Shown: positions 33,832 to 44,480, numbered from the stretch's first letter. The stretch: DNA of 64,000 bases from Plutella xylostella (GCF_932276165.1 NC_064012.1:7695501-7759500), one strand, 5' to 3'. Program-made: numbers and translations. Notes: generated from the sequence alone by a model not told the origin.

Positions 33832-35280
33832 TCACCCCCCAGTGTCCCGTCGTCTAAGTACCACACATACATTAAATTTGGAGGCAAGGGAAGAGATATG
33901 TGGGTGTATCGCGAGGCTGAAAATGGCCGGACCCAGCGGGTCGCCCTGCTGGCAGCCGACGGCTGATTGTAGGAGATTGTTTTTATATATTAATTTAGTT
34001 GGTTTGCTATAGCATTGCCACATGTAGTGGAAGATGTCGGGGATGTGGTCTTTAATTTCTGTCAGCAGGGCGCCCCGGTCCACCGAATTGAAGGCATTGG
34101 CTACATCCACCTTCAGCAGCACCTCCCCGCCGCCGTGCTGCAGGAAGCTGCGCGCCGCGTGCACTGCGGCCTCACAGCCCCCTTTTGTTTCGAAACCGAG
34201 CTGTGTTGATTGGAATTTAGACGAAAGATGATTTAAAATGTGCTTGCAGCAGATTTTGGACACCATGCGGCGGAGAGTGTTACCAACAGCGATCGGTCGT
34301 ATGCCCCCATCCTTTTTAAGTAGTGCGCATAAGTTGGCGCCATATAAGAGGTCGACTATATTATCGCATACTTTGCCCGAGAGCATTAGGTTCGCAAGCC
34401 GCGTCACAGCATCCAGCAGCGTCCGGCCGGCAACTCCTGTAGCTCCGCAAATCAGGTCTTTCAAATGTTGCGGTGTTAGGCCGTCGATGCCACCGGCCGA
34501 CCCGTTCCTGAAGGATGCGATCGCGGCCTGCACCTCTTCCTGTGTTGCCTCGGGCGTGCGGGCAGAAGGATCGGGGGCATCCGGCAGAGTCAAGGTTGCT
34601 GCTGGAGGCGGGTGCTTCGACTCCAGCGCTGACAGGGTCTCCGGGGTGTCGGGGGCGACTGCATCACTGGAGAAGAGAAGACAGGCGGTTCCCTTTATGT
34701 CCCCGTCATTTAATTTAGAGGCTACTTTTTGGGTAATATTGTTAGTTTTATGATTGATCAAAAGAATTTTCCTTGTTTCTTGGTTTTCGTCCGGATGGCT
34801 GCAGTTTTTCTTAATTTTCTGGGTTAGGGAGCCCCCTGCATTATCCTTTCCCCTAGCCACGTGCAGTGTCCGGTACGAGAAAGTCAGTAAATTTTTCCAG
34901 CTGCTTAAGTCATTTTTATTGTTGACGTCGTTTATACAGGACGACAGGGAGGTCGCTAACGACGACAGGGAGGTCGCTACTGTGGTCCTCGCCCCGCGCG
35001 GTATACGCTTGACCGTGGGGCGGGACTGCTTGTAATTACTTATCTCGCGCCAGAGCTCTGCCGCGGGGGTCTGTCGGCCGTCGTCGGCGCCGCCCGGCGC
35101 TGCGGGCGCTGGGGTGTTCCCGGCAACCTGTGGTGCGGCACCTGATGTTTTGTGGGCTCTGGCTTTATGGATATTTAGACCTCTCTGTCCCCTGTACCGG
35201 CGAGACCCGCTGGGGCATTCAGGACACTGTACGAGGTCCTGTGATGCAGTCGATGAAGGCTGGCTAGCAGCCTGAGACAT
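33832..35280 (-). pseudogene. R2-like ORF: zinc finger and reverse transcriptase N-terminal part
   Basis: A 482-codon frame starting MSQAASQPSSTASQDL. The zinc finger lies near residues 19-43, a linker follows, and the RT begins near residue 265 (GSAGGIDGLTPQHLKDL), with LKVDVANAFNSVDRGALL (RT motif A) and GCQQGDPLGPAIFSLAIHP (RT motif B). It goes out of frame just before the catalytic box; YVWYLDDGTLGGEAN follows in the neighbouring frame near 33860. A long frame with one late break suggests a fairly young copy. Confidence 0.88.
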
Positions 35281-35300
35281 GCGCCAATCTGAATGGCGTA

Positions 35301-35892
35301 AGTGTATACTTATGCAAAATACTTATTCTAAAACTATGGTAAATTGTATAACCAAATAGCGATGGATAAATCACACAAAAAACAATGGATATCCCAGGAT
35401 CCATAAAATGAATAAAGCGAAAAAGTACAGAGTTTCGTCCGCATACAACACTGCACTAGGTTCAAGGCCCAGAGTAGGCAGATGGCACAGGATTAGGGCT
35501 GGAACTCGCCGCTGCGGCGGGATCCCGACGCCGCCGCGCGTCCGCCGCACCTCGCTCTGTGGTTCATGTCACCGCCGTGGCCGTGCCGCGGGTGGAGTCG
35601 GCTGCGGTGGGCCCTGCGAGGCACCGCTTGTTTTCAATGAACTTGAGGCCATGGGATATACCCTACACTCACTGGCCTTCTTTAGTGCTTACGGCTATAG
35701 GATGTACCGCACAATAACTGTCTTTTCTGGCTTTCTTTACTAGTTATATACCGTAATAATTGTAAATAATTTTTATTATAAAATTTTCGATGTTTTTGTT
35801 GACGTGACCATAGACCACCTCTTTATCAAGTTACTTTTATTATTGGGAACATAGAAACATACTGATATCCGTTTTGAATAATAGAACAATTA
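35301..35892. other. Unassigned; GC-rich block 35450-35650
   Basis: A GC-rich patch upstream of the R2-like element opens a 111-codon plus-strand frame rich in Arg and Gly with no domain. It may be 5' UTR of the retrotransposon or an unrelated repeat. Confidence 0.35.
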
Positions 35893-37359
35893 TACAGGGT
35901 GTTAACTTAATTGCGTTGGAGCGGGAAATGGTAGATACAGCTGATGATACTGAACACGATAAGACATTAAAAAACGTATTTTATTTGCTTTAAGCTGACC
36001 AACATAAAAAAGTTTTATTTAGTACATTTTAAAATTTCATAGTCATCCTATTCAGGTTTAGGTACGTTTGACAGAATGACCATGAACTTGAAAGCCAAGA
36101 TCAAGGCCAAACAATTCAAAGCCAAGGTCAATAAAAAAGTATGCGTGCATCTGCACCACACTCGTGGAGCCACATCGTCAAGGTACCTACCGAGATTTTG
36201 GGTACTCAAAGTACCCAATCCATTGTAGACATTTCATTTTACTCCATAAGTATCACTTTATTGATACACAATTATCTTTTATGAATACAGAACATTTTCA
36301 TTTTATGCTTCATAACATAGGTCACACGTATTCACAGCACAGCACAACATAAAACGAAATGAGGAACAAGGCTTGGTAATCAAAGGATAGAATTGTAAGT
36401 ACCTTTTCCCTTTTAGGTAATAATTGTAAAAAATGATTGTAAACAAGTAAACAACAATGACTGACTGACAGACTAGATCCACAGAGAAGGTAATGACTAT
36501 CATAAATACTCGATGGTTATGATACGCAAGATTGTTATTATTCTACTGGTATTTAAAGTGAGGCCATACTTATTATGAGGATTTCCGTACTATTCGTCAT
36601 CAAAGACGTCTCAATCGCAAGTACACAACACAAATCGAGATGAGCGAGTGTAAGTAAACCAATTCGTCATTGAAGTAGACCCTGTTATCATCCTGTTATG
36701 CATTGTGGTCTTTTATCTTTAGCTGCATACAGACCGGCCAAACGAACGCCAACGAACGGGTTTTGTTGACCTTCGTTGCTCAATCTGCCCCTGTATTATG
36801 TATGATAAATGTCCATCGGTGGGCGTTCGTTGCGCCGGTCTGTACGCATCTTTAGGTAATAAAAGAAAAATAAAATGTGGTGAGTATCAAGGGTGAATAC
36901 TAAACGCTTACCTTATTCTGAGTAAAAAGGTTTAATTATTGTTCTGAGCTCCTAGAAAGTCATAAATTATATTCTGTACGATCTATCAAACTTTATGACA
37001 ATCAGCTGTTTAATTGTTGATTAGTATGTCATTAATCACCATGAATAATTTCAATTTTATTTAATAATTGTTATTACCTACTGTGTAATTAATTACAATC
37101 ATAGTTACATCAAATAAATTATGAAAAGTGAAGTTGATAACAAATTTACAGTGTGTGTTCTTTTGCAATCGAATGTTTCATTGGTTATGTGTTTGTGTAG
37201 GGTGACCATGTTTTTGATTAAGGTAAAACTTTCCACTTTACTTTAGACTTTAAACATAAATATTCGACATTCTGATGTTTTTTTTCTTAGAAACGTGCTT
37301 GGTTAGACTAATACTAATCCCCATTTCCCGCTCAAACGCATTCTAGTTAACACCCTGTA
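35893..37359. mobile_element. DNA transposon with ACAGGGTGTTAAC ends, 1467 bp
   Basis: The left end tacagggtgttaacttaatt, gcgttggagcgggaaatgg is the inverse of the right end ccatttcccgctcaaacgca, ttctagttaacaccctgta, about 40 bp with few mismatches. TA lies on both sides (35891-35892, 37360-37361). The interior is AT-rich with no transposase, so it is non-autonomous. A further left end lies alone at 30843. Confidence 0.8.
36719..36853. mobile_element. Palindromic MITE nested in the 1467-bp transposon
   Basis: agctgcatacagaccggcc at the left pairs with the right end ccggtctgtacgcatctt, and the inner acgaacgccaacgaacgg pairs with gggcgttcgttg. No coding content. The flanks on both sides read ttta(g), a possible short target duplication. 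Confidence 0.65.
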
Positions 37360-37366
37360 TAGACAA

Positions 37367-37890
37367 ATGAGTCATTGGTCTGGGCAATCCCAGATCTCAG
37401 AAAAATATCAAAATTATAATCACCAAAAGCCATTTTGTTTTCATTGTGAAGGGCTTTTCTCCAGTCCCCATTACTTGGCCTGATTCTGGTAGGTTACTGC
37501 CCTGTATGTGCATCACTGTGCCCATCCAGCGATCCAGGAACGTAGGTTTCTGCAAACAGCCTAAGAGTCCTCTGAGGATTTATCACTTCTTCTGAGAAGA
37601 ATGAAAAATACTTTTCAATTATATTCTAATTTGTAATCTTACGGAACGGAATCCTGATAGTTATTAATTTTAGACATATCAGAGATCACAAACCTTTTTT
37701 GGCTGGGCACTTTTTCAATACGAGTCTGGACATCTGAGAATATAATAATTTTTTAAAGTCCATGTATCCATTTTACTAAGTGCGGCGCTCCAAATTGGAT
37801 TTACCTACGGTGAGAAATAATTACGTACCTTTTCATCACAAACAGTGAAAAATATAAGTACTTAAAGAAAATATATTTGTTTATTAAAAT
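37367..37890. other. Unassigned AT-rich sequence
   Basis: No recognised feature. Confidence 0.4.
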
Positions 37891-37892
37891 CT

Positions 37893-38230
37893 CTAATCAT
37901 TACTAATATCATCATCATCATCAGTATCTTCATCATCAGCATCGCTGACATGAATTATTAGAGACTCTGTAACTCTGTCAATGAAATCGTCGAGAGTGCA
38001 CATCTTATCTCCCTCTTTGATTATGTGGCTGATGCATTCTTGCCATTTCTCAGTAGTAACATTTCTTATACCTTCCAGTAATAGTTTTTTTTTTAACTTG
38101 TGTTGTGTCTTGCGACATGCCCCTTCACTTGAGCCCACACCAATTCTATAGGGTTGAGCTCACAATGATATGGGAGCAGTCTAAGCAGAGTAACTTTTGG
38201 TATATTTGTGTTTCTCCTGAACACTTGTTG
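37893..38230 (-). mobile_element. Mariner-like (DDE) transposase C-terminal relic
   Basis: The minus strand reads LLPYHCELNPIELVWAQVKG, HVARHNT, then after a frame break LLLEGIRNVTTEKWQECISH and IIKEGDKMCTLDDFIDRV with an acidic tail. HCELNPIELVWAQVK contains the last catalytic acidic residue of Tc1/mariner-type transposases. The N-terminal two thirds is missing. Confidence 0.75.
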
Positions 38231-38240
38231 TTGAAAACTT

Positions 38241-38274
38241 ATTAAGGCGAAGCGAAGCTCGCGAGAACAGCTAG
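38241..38274 (+). repeat. Truncated Helitron-like 3' end
   Basis: aaggcgaagcgaagctcgcg then agaacagctag, followed by T. It matches the 3' end of the complete element at 46069-46268. Confidence 0.6.
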
Positions 38275-39100
38275 TATATTGAAATATTTTTGTATTAGTT
38301 TACTTGGGCAAGTAAATATTTAAATTTATTTTTTGTATAAAAACATTTTTAAAAAATCATTGCCCAGAAATGGATCTAAATTTTTCCTTTTATCGGTGAA
38401 GAGCTTTTATAGTAGCATCACTTATGAAATGTCAGAATTCAGCCGGATTAAAAATTAGATTATAGTTGAATTAGTTAGATGGCTAATGTAAAAAAAAAAA
38501 TTATAAAGTTAAAATAATTTCTAACGATAAAGCTCAACTGGAGCAAAATATTATAATAACAGTGAAGAAAATTTTACAATCCTAACTGATTCTGATTATT
38601 AATCTCAATTAATTGTTTTAAAATTTTAGAAAAAACATTAAATTTCTTTAACATTCTTCCAACCGCTTTACCGTGAAACCAAATCACGCGCCAAAATGGG
38701 AGCGTCCCACGCCGCCGCGACGTTTCTCGCGCAGCTTCACTGCGCATACCGCATCCCGCGCTCTCGCTCTTCACCCCCGCGCACCGCCGCTCGCGCCACT
38801 GACCAGCGGACCCCGCGCAGGCAGTCGGCGCCAAATCGTATTCCCGGCTAGATCTCGCTCGCTTGCGCCCCCTTCGCGAATATTAGTATTAAGCAGAGAC
38901 TACCTCACTTGCATATTATACCTACAGTGTCTGTAGAACCTAACAATACAGTGGACATTGTGTTTTACCCTGAGTTTCTGTGTTTTACTACCTACCACTC
39001 CACGATATGACCTCTCAAAGTGCATAGAGATAAGATAGGTACTTAGGTACTTTACAAAGCTAGCTACAATAAAAAAAAATTAGGTATAATAAAAACAATA
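38275..39100. other. Unassigned; GC-rich block 38690-38880
   Basis: AT-rich with a GC-rich island of about 190 bases that gives overlapping frames on both strands (86-87 codons) without domains. It may be a fragment of a GC-rich repeat. Confidence 0.35.
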
Positions 39101-39104
39101 GCTA

Positions 39105-39335
39105 GCCAGGCTGATGCGCTGGCTGAGATCGCTACCAGCCCTCCGGTCCCTGGACACCTCGACCAGGCGCAACGAAAATCCTTTTACTAATCGTCGCGTA
39201 TCGGGTCACCACGGCCACAACCCCAAACGGCACAAATATGTGGCTGTCAGACAGACCGTTGTATTTGCGCCATTTGAGGTTTTCTGCAGCAACCGCCGCC
39301 GTCCCAGCCGCCGCGGCGCTGCCGCTAGCTAGACA
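39105..39335 (-). mobile_element. R2-like LINE C-terminal fragment
   Basis: The minus-strand frame AAAAGTAAVAAENLKWRKYN, GLSDSHIFVPFGV matches the tail AAAATAEAAKRRKYAALGQG, YMFVPFGVETLG at 32.7-32.8 kb. It is the fifth piece of this family in the window. Confidence 0.7.
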
Positions 39336-39343
39336 GTAAAACA

Positions 39344-39595
39344 AAATAATTCTTCACAACCCGGTTCCACAAAACTACTGTTCGAAAATGCATTCTATCG
39401 TTGAACCTATCGTCATCAAAAAGTACTTTCGGCTAACCGTGTTATCGGACAAGCATTATTTCGGTGAAGCAACCTTGTAGTCGATCTGTGCCTTTGAGGA
39501 ATCGCCCTATCGGAGAACAATAATTAGTAAACGGTTCGGAGCTCTACAAAGTCCAGTTACAATATTTTTACCTTAAAATTGGAACAAAATCTTGG
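39344..39595. repeat. Centre fragment of the foldback element
   Basis: Contains aacccggttccac, cggctaaccgtgttatcgga and caagcattatttcggtgaa, also present at 61680-61740 (inverted) and 61985-62090 in the foldback transposon. No terminal ends here, so it is a partial copy. Confidence 0.75.
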
Positions 39596-40075
39596 TTGTG
39601 TTTTATCTAGTGTACTCGTCTACTAGCGTTCTAGTTTGCCGTAACACAGGGTAATTGTCATCGGCTACAAGCTATGTACTGCTACTCTTGACACGCAAGA
39701 CGGTTATTCATATTGCGTTAATATTGTGCTCGAGTCAGAACCAATTTCAATTTAGATTTGGTACTCTTGACGTCAATTTGGTTACAATTCGGTTTCACTT
39801 AAAATTTGGTTACGATTGTTTGAAACTTTTTTAACGACTTTGTGAAAGAATGAATGAAAAGGATAAAATAACAAAAACTGACGTGAATAGTGTCAAGTTG
39901 ACACGATTCATTCATGACCATAACACTTTTTTGTTTGTGAAAACTGTCTGTTGTTGTCAAGTTGTAGTAGGTAGCTACTTACCGGTAATAAATTTGCAGT
40001 AGATATTATAAAGGCGTAAATAAAGCTCTCGAGTGCTCTCTCTAACCTGCCCAACGCTGTCTACTAACTTCTACC

Positions 40076-41456
40076 ATGGTAAGTAAAGTTATTCACGTAG
40101 AGGGAGAAATCAAGTTTATTCAGTTACTTTACACAATATGTAGGTATGTAGTTGCATTAATTATCGTATGCACAATCATTAATTTGAGTGTACTTCATTT
40201 CTTCAGAGTTTTACAAATCGGCCAACTCTTCGCCAAACCGAATTGTTGGTGGAGTTTTTGGAAAAAACTCCAAGCCTAGCCAGAGGCCTTCTTAAAACTG
40301 CACACGGCCGGGCTGAATCGAAAAAAAAATGGGCTACACTGGCATCAACCCTGAATGCGGTAGGTGGTGCAGTTAAAGACGGGCCCGGCTGGAGCAAAGT
40401 AAGTGTAGGTATATATTTATTATAACTAACCTGATTTTCTGTGGTACCTTTGCATTGCCTTGAAAAGTTTCCCAGTTGGAGTTCCAGGATAAAAAGTAGC
40501 CTATAGTACTCAGGGATAAAATATCATTGTAATGATGAATGAAATACTATGGTATTTCATACACAAATTAGTCCTCTTTATAATAATAATTATTATTAGT
40601 TTGAAGATTTATGATTAAGTCTGTAATTACTGTTTTTTTTACCACTGACCTTGTACTAAAGTATAATTAATATATAATCTACCTTTTAAAATATTATATA
40701 CTTACGTATTTTTTTCATATTTTAGTACTGGACCGAGAAAAAATGTTTTCTCAAAATAATTTGTGCTAAAAAGTCGGCATCAATGAGACGCACAGGGGGA
40801 GGACCCAGCGATCCCACACCCCCATTTTCAGAAATCGAGCAGAGGATGGTGGCGGTCATGGGTGGTGAGGAGTTCGCCACTGGAGACCAACACCTATCAG
40901 TCAACCCCTTTCCTGCTCAGGAGGTAAATACACAAATATTTTATATTTGTTTATTCATAGATATTTGAAGTGCCATACATAGAGAGAATTGTTCTCCAAA
41001 TATACCTAACTTTTATTTCTAGACCGCAAGATGCCACACTCCAATTGAGGTGCCCGAGATGGCTGAGATTCTTGTAATAGTTGAGGCAGACCCAGAGCTT
41101 CCGGATGTTCAGGTAAATATTTGACATAATCTCACTGTTAATGATTTCTTACAATGTAAATAAAATGCATTAAGTACTTTAATTTTATTTTCTAGGCATC
41201 AGAGCCAACGATAAATGTGGAAACAGAGGTAGAGGTTCCACCGAGGTCAGCCCATCCACCTCCCACGGTGGAAAGACCGAGGCGCCGCCGTACACAAGTT
41301 GACACTGAAGTGGACCGAATGGCGTCAATTGAAGAGAAGCGTGTAGAGGCTGAATTGCTCACAGCAAGGGCTATGCAAAGCATAGCATCAGCAATTCGTG
41401 ATGGGGCAGCATTAATTGCTAGTGCATTGAACAATTACAACAATAGACAGCATTAA
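40076..41456 (+). CDS. Harbinger Myb/SANT-like DNA-binding protein (five exons, 247 aa)
   Basis: Exons 40076-40078 (ATG only), 40207-40398, 40726-40923, 41023-41112 and 41196-41456 join in phase at GT/AG sites. Residues 2-65 form a zeste-like Myb domain (RQTELLVEFLEKTPSLARG, KKKWATLASTLNAVGG, KDGPGWSK then YWTEKKCFLK), which in Harbinger elements binds the transposon ends and imports the transposase. GGGPSDPTPPFSEIEQRMV and a charged C-terminal helix (VDRMASIEEKRVEAELLTA) follow. The first intron begins right after the start codon (ATG then gtaagt). It overlaps no other gene, and its stop is about 150 bases from the transposase C-terminus. No breaks were found. Confidence 0.85.
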
Positions 41457-41607
41457 TTGCTAGTACTAGCACGAATTGCTGATGCTATGTTTGCATAGCC
41501 ATAGATTATGTATTAAAAGTTTAATTATTGTTATGTTGAGGTTTTAAAATGAAAATATACTTTCAAATTTTACACACTGTTTTATTAAATTATTTACAAA
41601 ATAAAAA

Positions 41608-43199
41608 TCAGCGAGAGGCCCAAAGTAATTGGACCATTTGCGCCCGAGCTGCCTCTCCCCTCTGCAACTCCTCGTTACGCTGGCCCCCAGCCAGTTCTAC
41701 CTGCACCTCATTGTCTGCAGGAGCCAGTGCACCGGGCAATTCCTCATTTGCCTCTTCCATGTTTACAATGTGTGCATTGTTGCATATATTATGCAGCACA
41801 ACGCAGGCATTTATAATTTTGGCCTTTTTCCCTGTGACCTAACAGGCACCTCCACCTTGCCTTCACCACACCAATGGCTCGTTCTACGGTGTTGCGTGCT
41901 GTCCACTGTTTTTTGGTATAGTGCTCTTCTGGCGAGCCAACTTGAATTGTTATTACGAACACTTCACCATCTCCCATGTTTAATGAAGCTATTGAAAACT
42001 AGTATAGTGGTACCAACCCAGCAAAGCCACCCTCTCTCCAGTTCTTTGCAGATCCATCACATGTTGTTTAACTGGGTGTTGATTCCAAACGTGGCTATCA
42101 TGCGATGCACCCCCAAATGATGCATCAACACAAAGTATGTTGAGGTCAGCATCGCATATCTGTAAACAATACATTCATAATAAGGTAGGGAATCATAAAA
42201 ATTATTTGTATCTATTTTATGCACAGGAAAATATAATGGTATATGATAAAATATAATGATTAATGAAAAAAATGCATACTTACAATCATAACATTTCTTG
42301 AATGAAAATGTTTTCGGTTGAAGTACCGTTCCTCATTCTGTTGAGGCCGGATTATGGCCACATGTGTCCCATCTATACACCCGATTATCCCTGGGATACC
42401 AAACTTTTCATAAAACCTGTGTAAATAAGATTAACAATGATTATCAGATAGAATACTAAGCCCCTGTTCCACAATGTCTGGTTAGTGGCTACCTGTGAGA
42501 TAAAATACATGCTGTCACTTTCTGTTATTATTTTTTTGACAGTGACAGCATGTATTTTATCTCACAGGTAGCCACTAACCAGACATTGTGGAACAAGCCC
42601 TAAATAGTAAGTACAAATTAATTGACTGGGTATATAAATTCAAGTAAGTATACAAAAACACAAAAACAAATTGAAAGTATGTAGTCAGAGAGTCAGAACT
42701 TACCTCCTTTTCAAAATTTCCCTCTTTTCTTGATTTTGAGGAAATTTTACCCATTTCCCAATTACAGTGGGGTGGTTCAATGCACCTGTAACCTCAGCTA
42801 TAGCCCGCGATACTGATTGCTGGGACATCAGGGTGCCTTGGTTGTTACCGACCAGCCTTTGGTAGCTCCCAGTGGCAAAAAAAGATAATGCAACCAAAAG
42901 TTGGTATTAAGTAAGTATACATTCAAGTCCACATGCCAAAAAAAGAATCCCAATATCCTTACCCTATATCTCTTGGAGATGTCGCTTCTCCTCGTCGGGT
43001 CCTTCATGAAGGGCTGTATGTCTCCACATAGCTCATCATAAAGTTCTTTTGTGAGGCGGTAATTATCGATGAACTCCGCCTGTCCTATTTCCATTGCTTC
43101 GTCCAAATATCTCACCATTCGCCGCTGATTTTTGCGCCTCCAAATATCTCTTCGCTGCGCCTTGCGCAAAATAGCTATTCGTAGTGCTAAATAAGCCAT
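41608..43199 (-). pseudogene. HARBI1-type DDE transposase, broken
   Basis: Exon pieces on the minus strand: 42963-43199 (AYLALRIAILRKAQRRDIWR to TRRSDISKRYR), 42704 to about 42900 (ALSFFATGSYQRLVGNNQG), 42284-42416 (FGIPGIIGCIDGTHVAIIRP, first catalytic D), and about 41990-42159 (LNILCVDASFGGASHDSHVW, second D). After a deletion and frame change come SPEEHYTKKQWTARNTVERA (catalytic E) and, in yet another frame, INACVVLHNICNNAHIV to the end. The acceptor before ALSFFATG is missing. All three catalytic residues are visible, but at least two frame breaks prevent a working enzyme. Confidence 0.85.
42460..42600. mobile_element. Palindromic MITE (141 bp) inside a transposase intron
   Basis: Arms gtctggttagtggctacctg and caggtagccactaaccagac extend to near-perfect 60-base inverted repeats ending gcccctgttcc / ggaacaagccc, with TAA on both sides (42457-42459, 42601-42603). 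It sits in the intron between the ATG-proximal and the first-D exon of the Harbinger transposase. It belongs to the same family as 26578-26650. Confidence 0.88.
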
Positions 43200-43383
43200 A
43201 ACACAGCACCTTTATAGTCTCGAATCCACACAAAACCACACAAAATCTCCACCCACAAGAATTGTGACAGCTATACTTTGTGAAAGAATTAATGAATGAG
43301 AAAAAAAATAAAAAATTGTCGTGAATAGTGTCAAGTTGACACTATCGAAGCGTCTGTAGTCGAGCGGGCTTCAGTGATCGTAA

Positions 43384-43805
43384 AGCCTCGTATTCACTAG
43401 GCGACAAATTGTCGCAGAACCTGTCTAGGCACATGTCGTCTACGTGTCGCCGCGACGTCGCGCTCTGTTCTGCGACGTCGCACGCGACTATACAGCGACA
43501 TCTACGTGTCGCAGAACAGGTTCCGTGTTTTGGCTCGCGAGACAGAACTTCCTGCGACATCAGTCTAGCGCACAGAGTACTTTGTGTCTAGCGACCGTTG
43601 TTGCAGAGTGTGGACGCGTGCGCGACTTCTAGCATCAACATGCCCGTAGAAAAAACTTATTGACTTCCTCGGGCGACATTTCGGCGGAGACTGCTGGTGT
43701 GGACAAGCAACATGTATCACGACATGTTACCAAAATGTTCTGAGAACACGCACCGTAGATGTTCTGTAACAGTCTCAGAACTTGTGCCCTAGTGAATTCG
43801 AGGCT
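43384..43805. mobile_element. MITE A of a tandem pair (422 bp, TAA target)
   Basis: Starts agcctcgtattcactaggcg and ends ccctagtgaattcgaggct. TAA on both sides (43381-43383, 43806-43808). Interior has repeated cgacgtcgc and gtgtcgc motifs. Nearly identical to MITE B, with which it shares the central TAA. Confidence 0.88.
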
Positions 43806-43808
43806 TAA

Positions 43809-44231
43809 AGCCTCGTATTCACTAGGCGACAAATTGTCGCAGAACCTGTCTAGGCACATGTCGTCTACGTGTCGCCGCGACGTCGCGCTCTGTTCTGCGA
43901 CGTCGCACGCGACTATACAGCGACATCTACGTGTCGCAGAACAGGTTCCGTGTTTTGGCTCGCGAGACAGAACTTCCTGCGACATCAGTCTAGCGCATAG
44001 AGTATATTTTTTTTTACTAGGTCTGGCGACCGCTGTTGCAGAGTGTGGACGCGTGCGCGACTTCTAGCACGCAGCACTAACTGCCACGACTTCCTCGGGC
44101 GACATGTCGGCGGAGACTGCTGGTGTGGACAAGCAAAATGTATCACGACATGTTACCAAAAGGTTCTGAGAACATGCACCGTAGATGTTCTGTAACAGTC
44201 TCAGAACTTGTGCCCTAGTGAATTCGAGGCT
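43809..44231. mobile_element. MITE B of a tandem pair (423 bp, TAA target)
   Basis: Same ends and interior as MITE A, in the same orientation, directly abutting it at a single TAA (43806-43808) and ending at TAA 44232-44234. Small length differences occur near 44000 (a T-run). The 3-bp TAA sites suggest PIF/Harbinger mobilisation. Confidence 0.88.
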
Positions 44232-44234
44232 TAA

Positions 44235-44473
44235 CTGATCACTGAGGTTAAGCAACAACTGGCACGGTCAGCCATTGGATGGGTGACCAATTTCAAGTGG
44301 TTCTTTTCTGGAGGCTTCCGTGCTTCGGACGGCACGTTAAGCCGTGGTTGCTGCTTGGGCAGCAGTCCTTAATCCTAGTCAGAGGCCTGTACTGTATTTT
44401 ATTTATGTAGTATGTAGCCTTGATGTATGTAACAAGTGTATCATTTGTTGGTCTTCAAATAAATAAATAAACA
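44235..44473 (+). repeat. 5S-rRNA-derived SINE
   Basis: The head ctgatcactgaggttaagca, acaactggcacggtcagcc, attggatgggtgaccaattt follows the internal control region of arthropod 5S rRNA (GATCACCGAAGTTAAGC, GGTTAGTACTTGGATGGG type). A non-5S body follows (cttcggacggcacgttaagc, gctgcttgggcagcagtcc, ctagtcagaggcctg), ending in an aaataaataaataaa tail. The first half of 5S rRNA is missing, so this is not an rRNA gene. Confidence 0.82.
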
Positions 44474-44480
44474 CTTTCAG

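Larger units (their letters stand above)
32490..35300 (-). mobile_element. R2-like non-LTR retrotransposon with restriction-like endonuclease
   Basis: Domains in order on the minus strand: an N-terminal C2H2 zinc finger (CPECPSGSRRYRGQRGLNIH), reverse transcriptase from about 34.6 to 33.7 kb with the catalytic YLDD box, a C-terminal CxC...H...C knuckle (HHCRCGGGVDELGHHGLAC) and a restriction-like endonuclease (KRPDGMTLIPW then LVWDATCVDT). This order defines R2-group LINEs. An internal deletion at about 33655 removes roughly 170 bases that the 1-360 copy keeps, and there are several frameshifts. It cannot be active. The exact clade (R2, Utopia-like or other) is not settled here. Confidence 0.88.
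39600..43350. mobile_element. PIF/Harbinger transposon with two convergent genes
   Basis: Carries a plus-strand Myb/SANT-like DNA-binding gene (40076-41456) and a minus-strand HARBI1-type transposase (about 41608-43199), the usual two-gene content of PIF/Harbinger. The flanks at 39841-39904 and 43279-43342 share tgtgaaagaa and aatagtgtcaagttgacac in direct orientation. The true ends are not settled; tgctactcttgacacgcaa near 39696 resembles the inverse of 45030-45060. The transposase is broken, but the DNA-binding gene looks intact. Confidence 0.75.

Noticed and set aside
32867..34753. Several plus-strand frames (60-171 codons)
   Set aside because: Antisense shadows of the minus-strand R2-like element.
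43344..43380. 5S-SINE half on the left of the tandem MITEs
   Set aside because: Only about 11 bases (cttcagtgatc) are the inverse of the SINE head; the rest does not match, so insertion of the MITEs into a 5S SINE is not supported.
44235..44300. 5S rRNA gene
   Set aside because: Only the internal promoter region resembles 5S; the 5' half is missing and the 3' part is SINE body.
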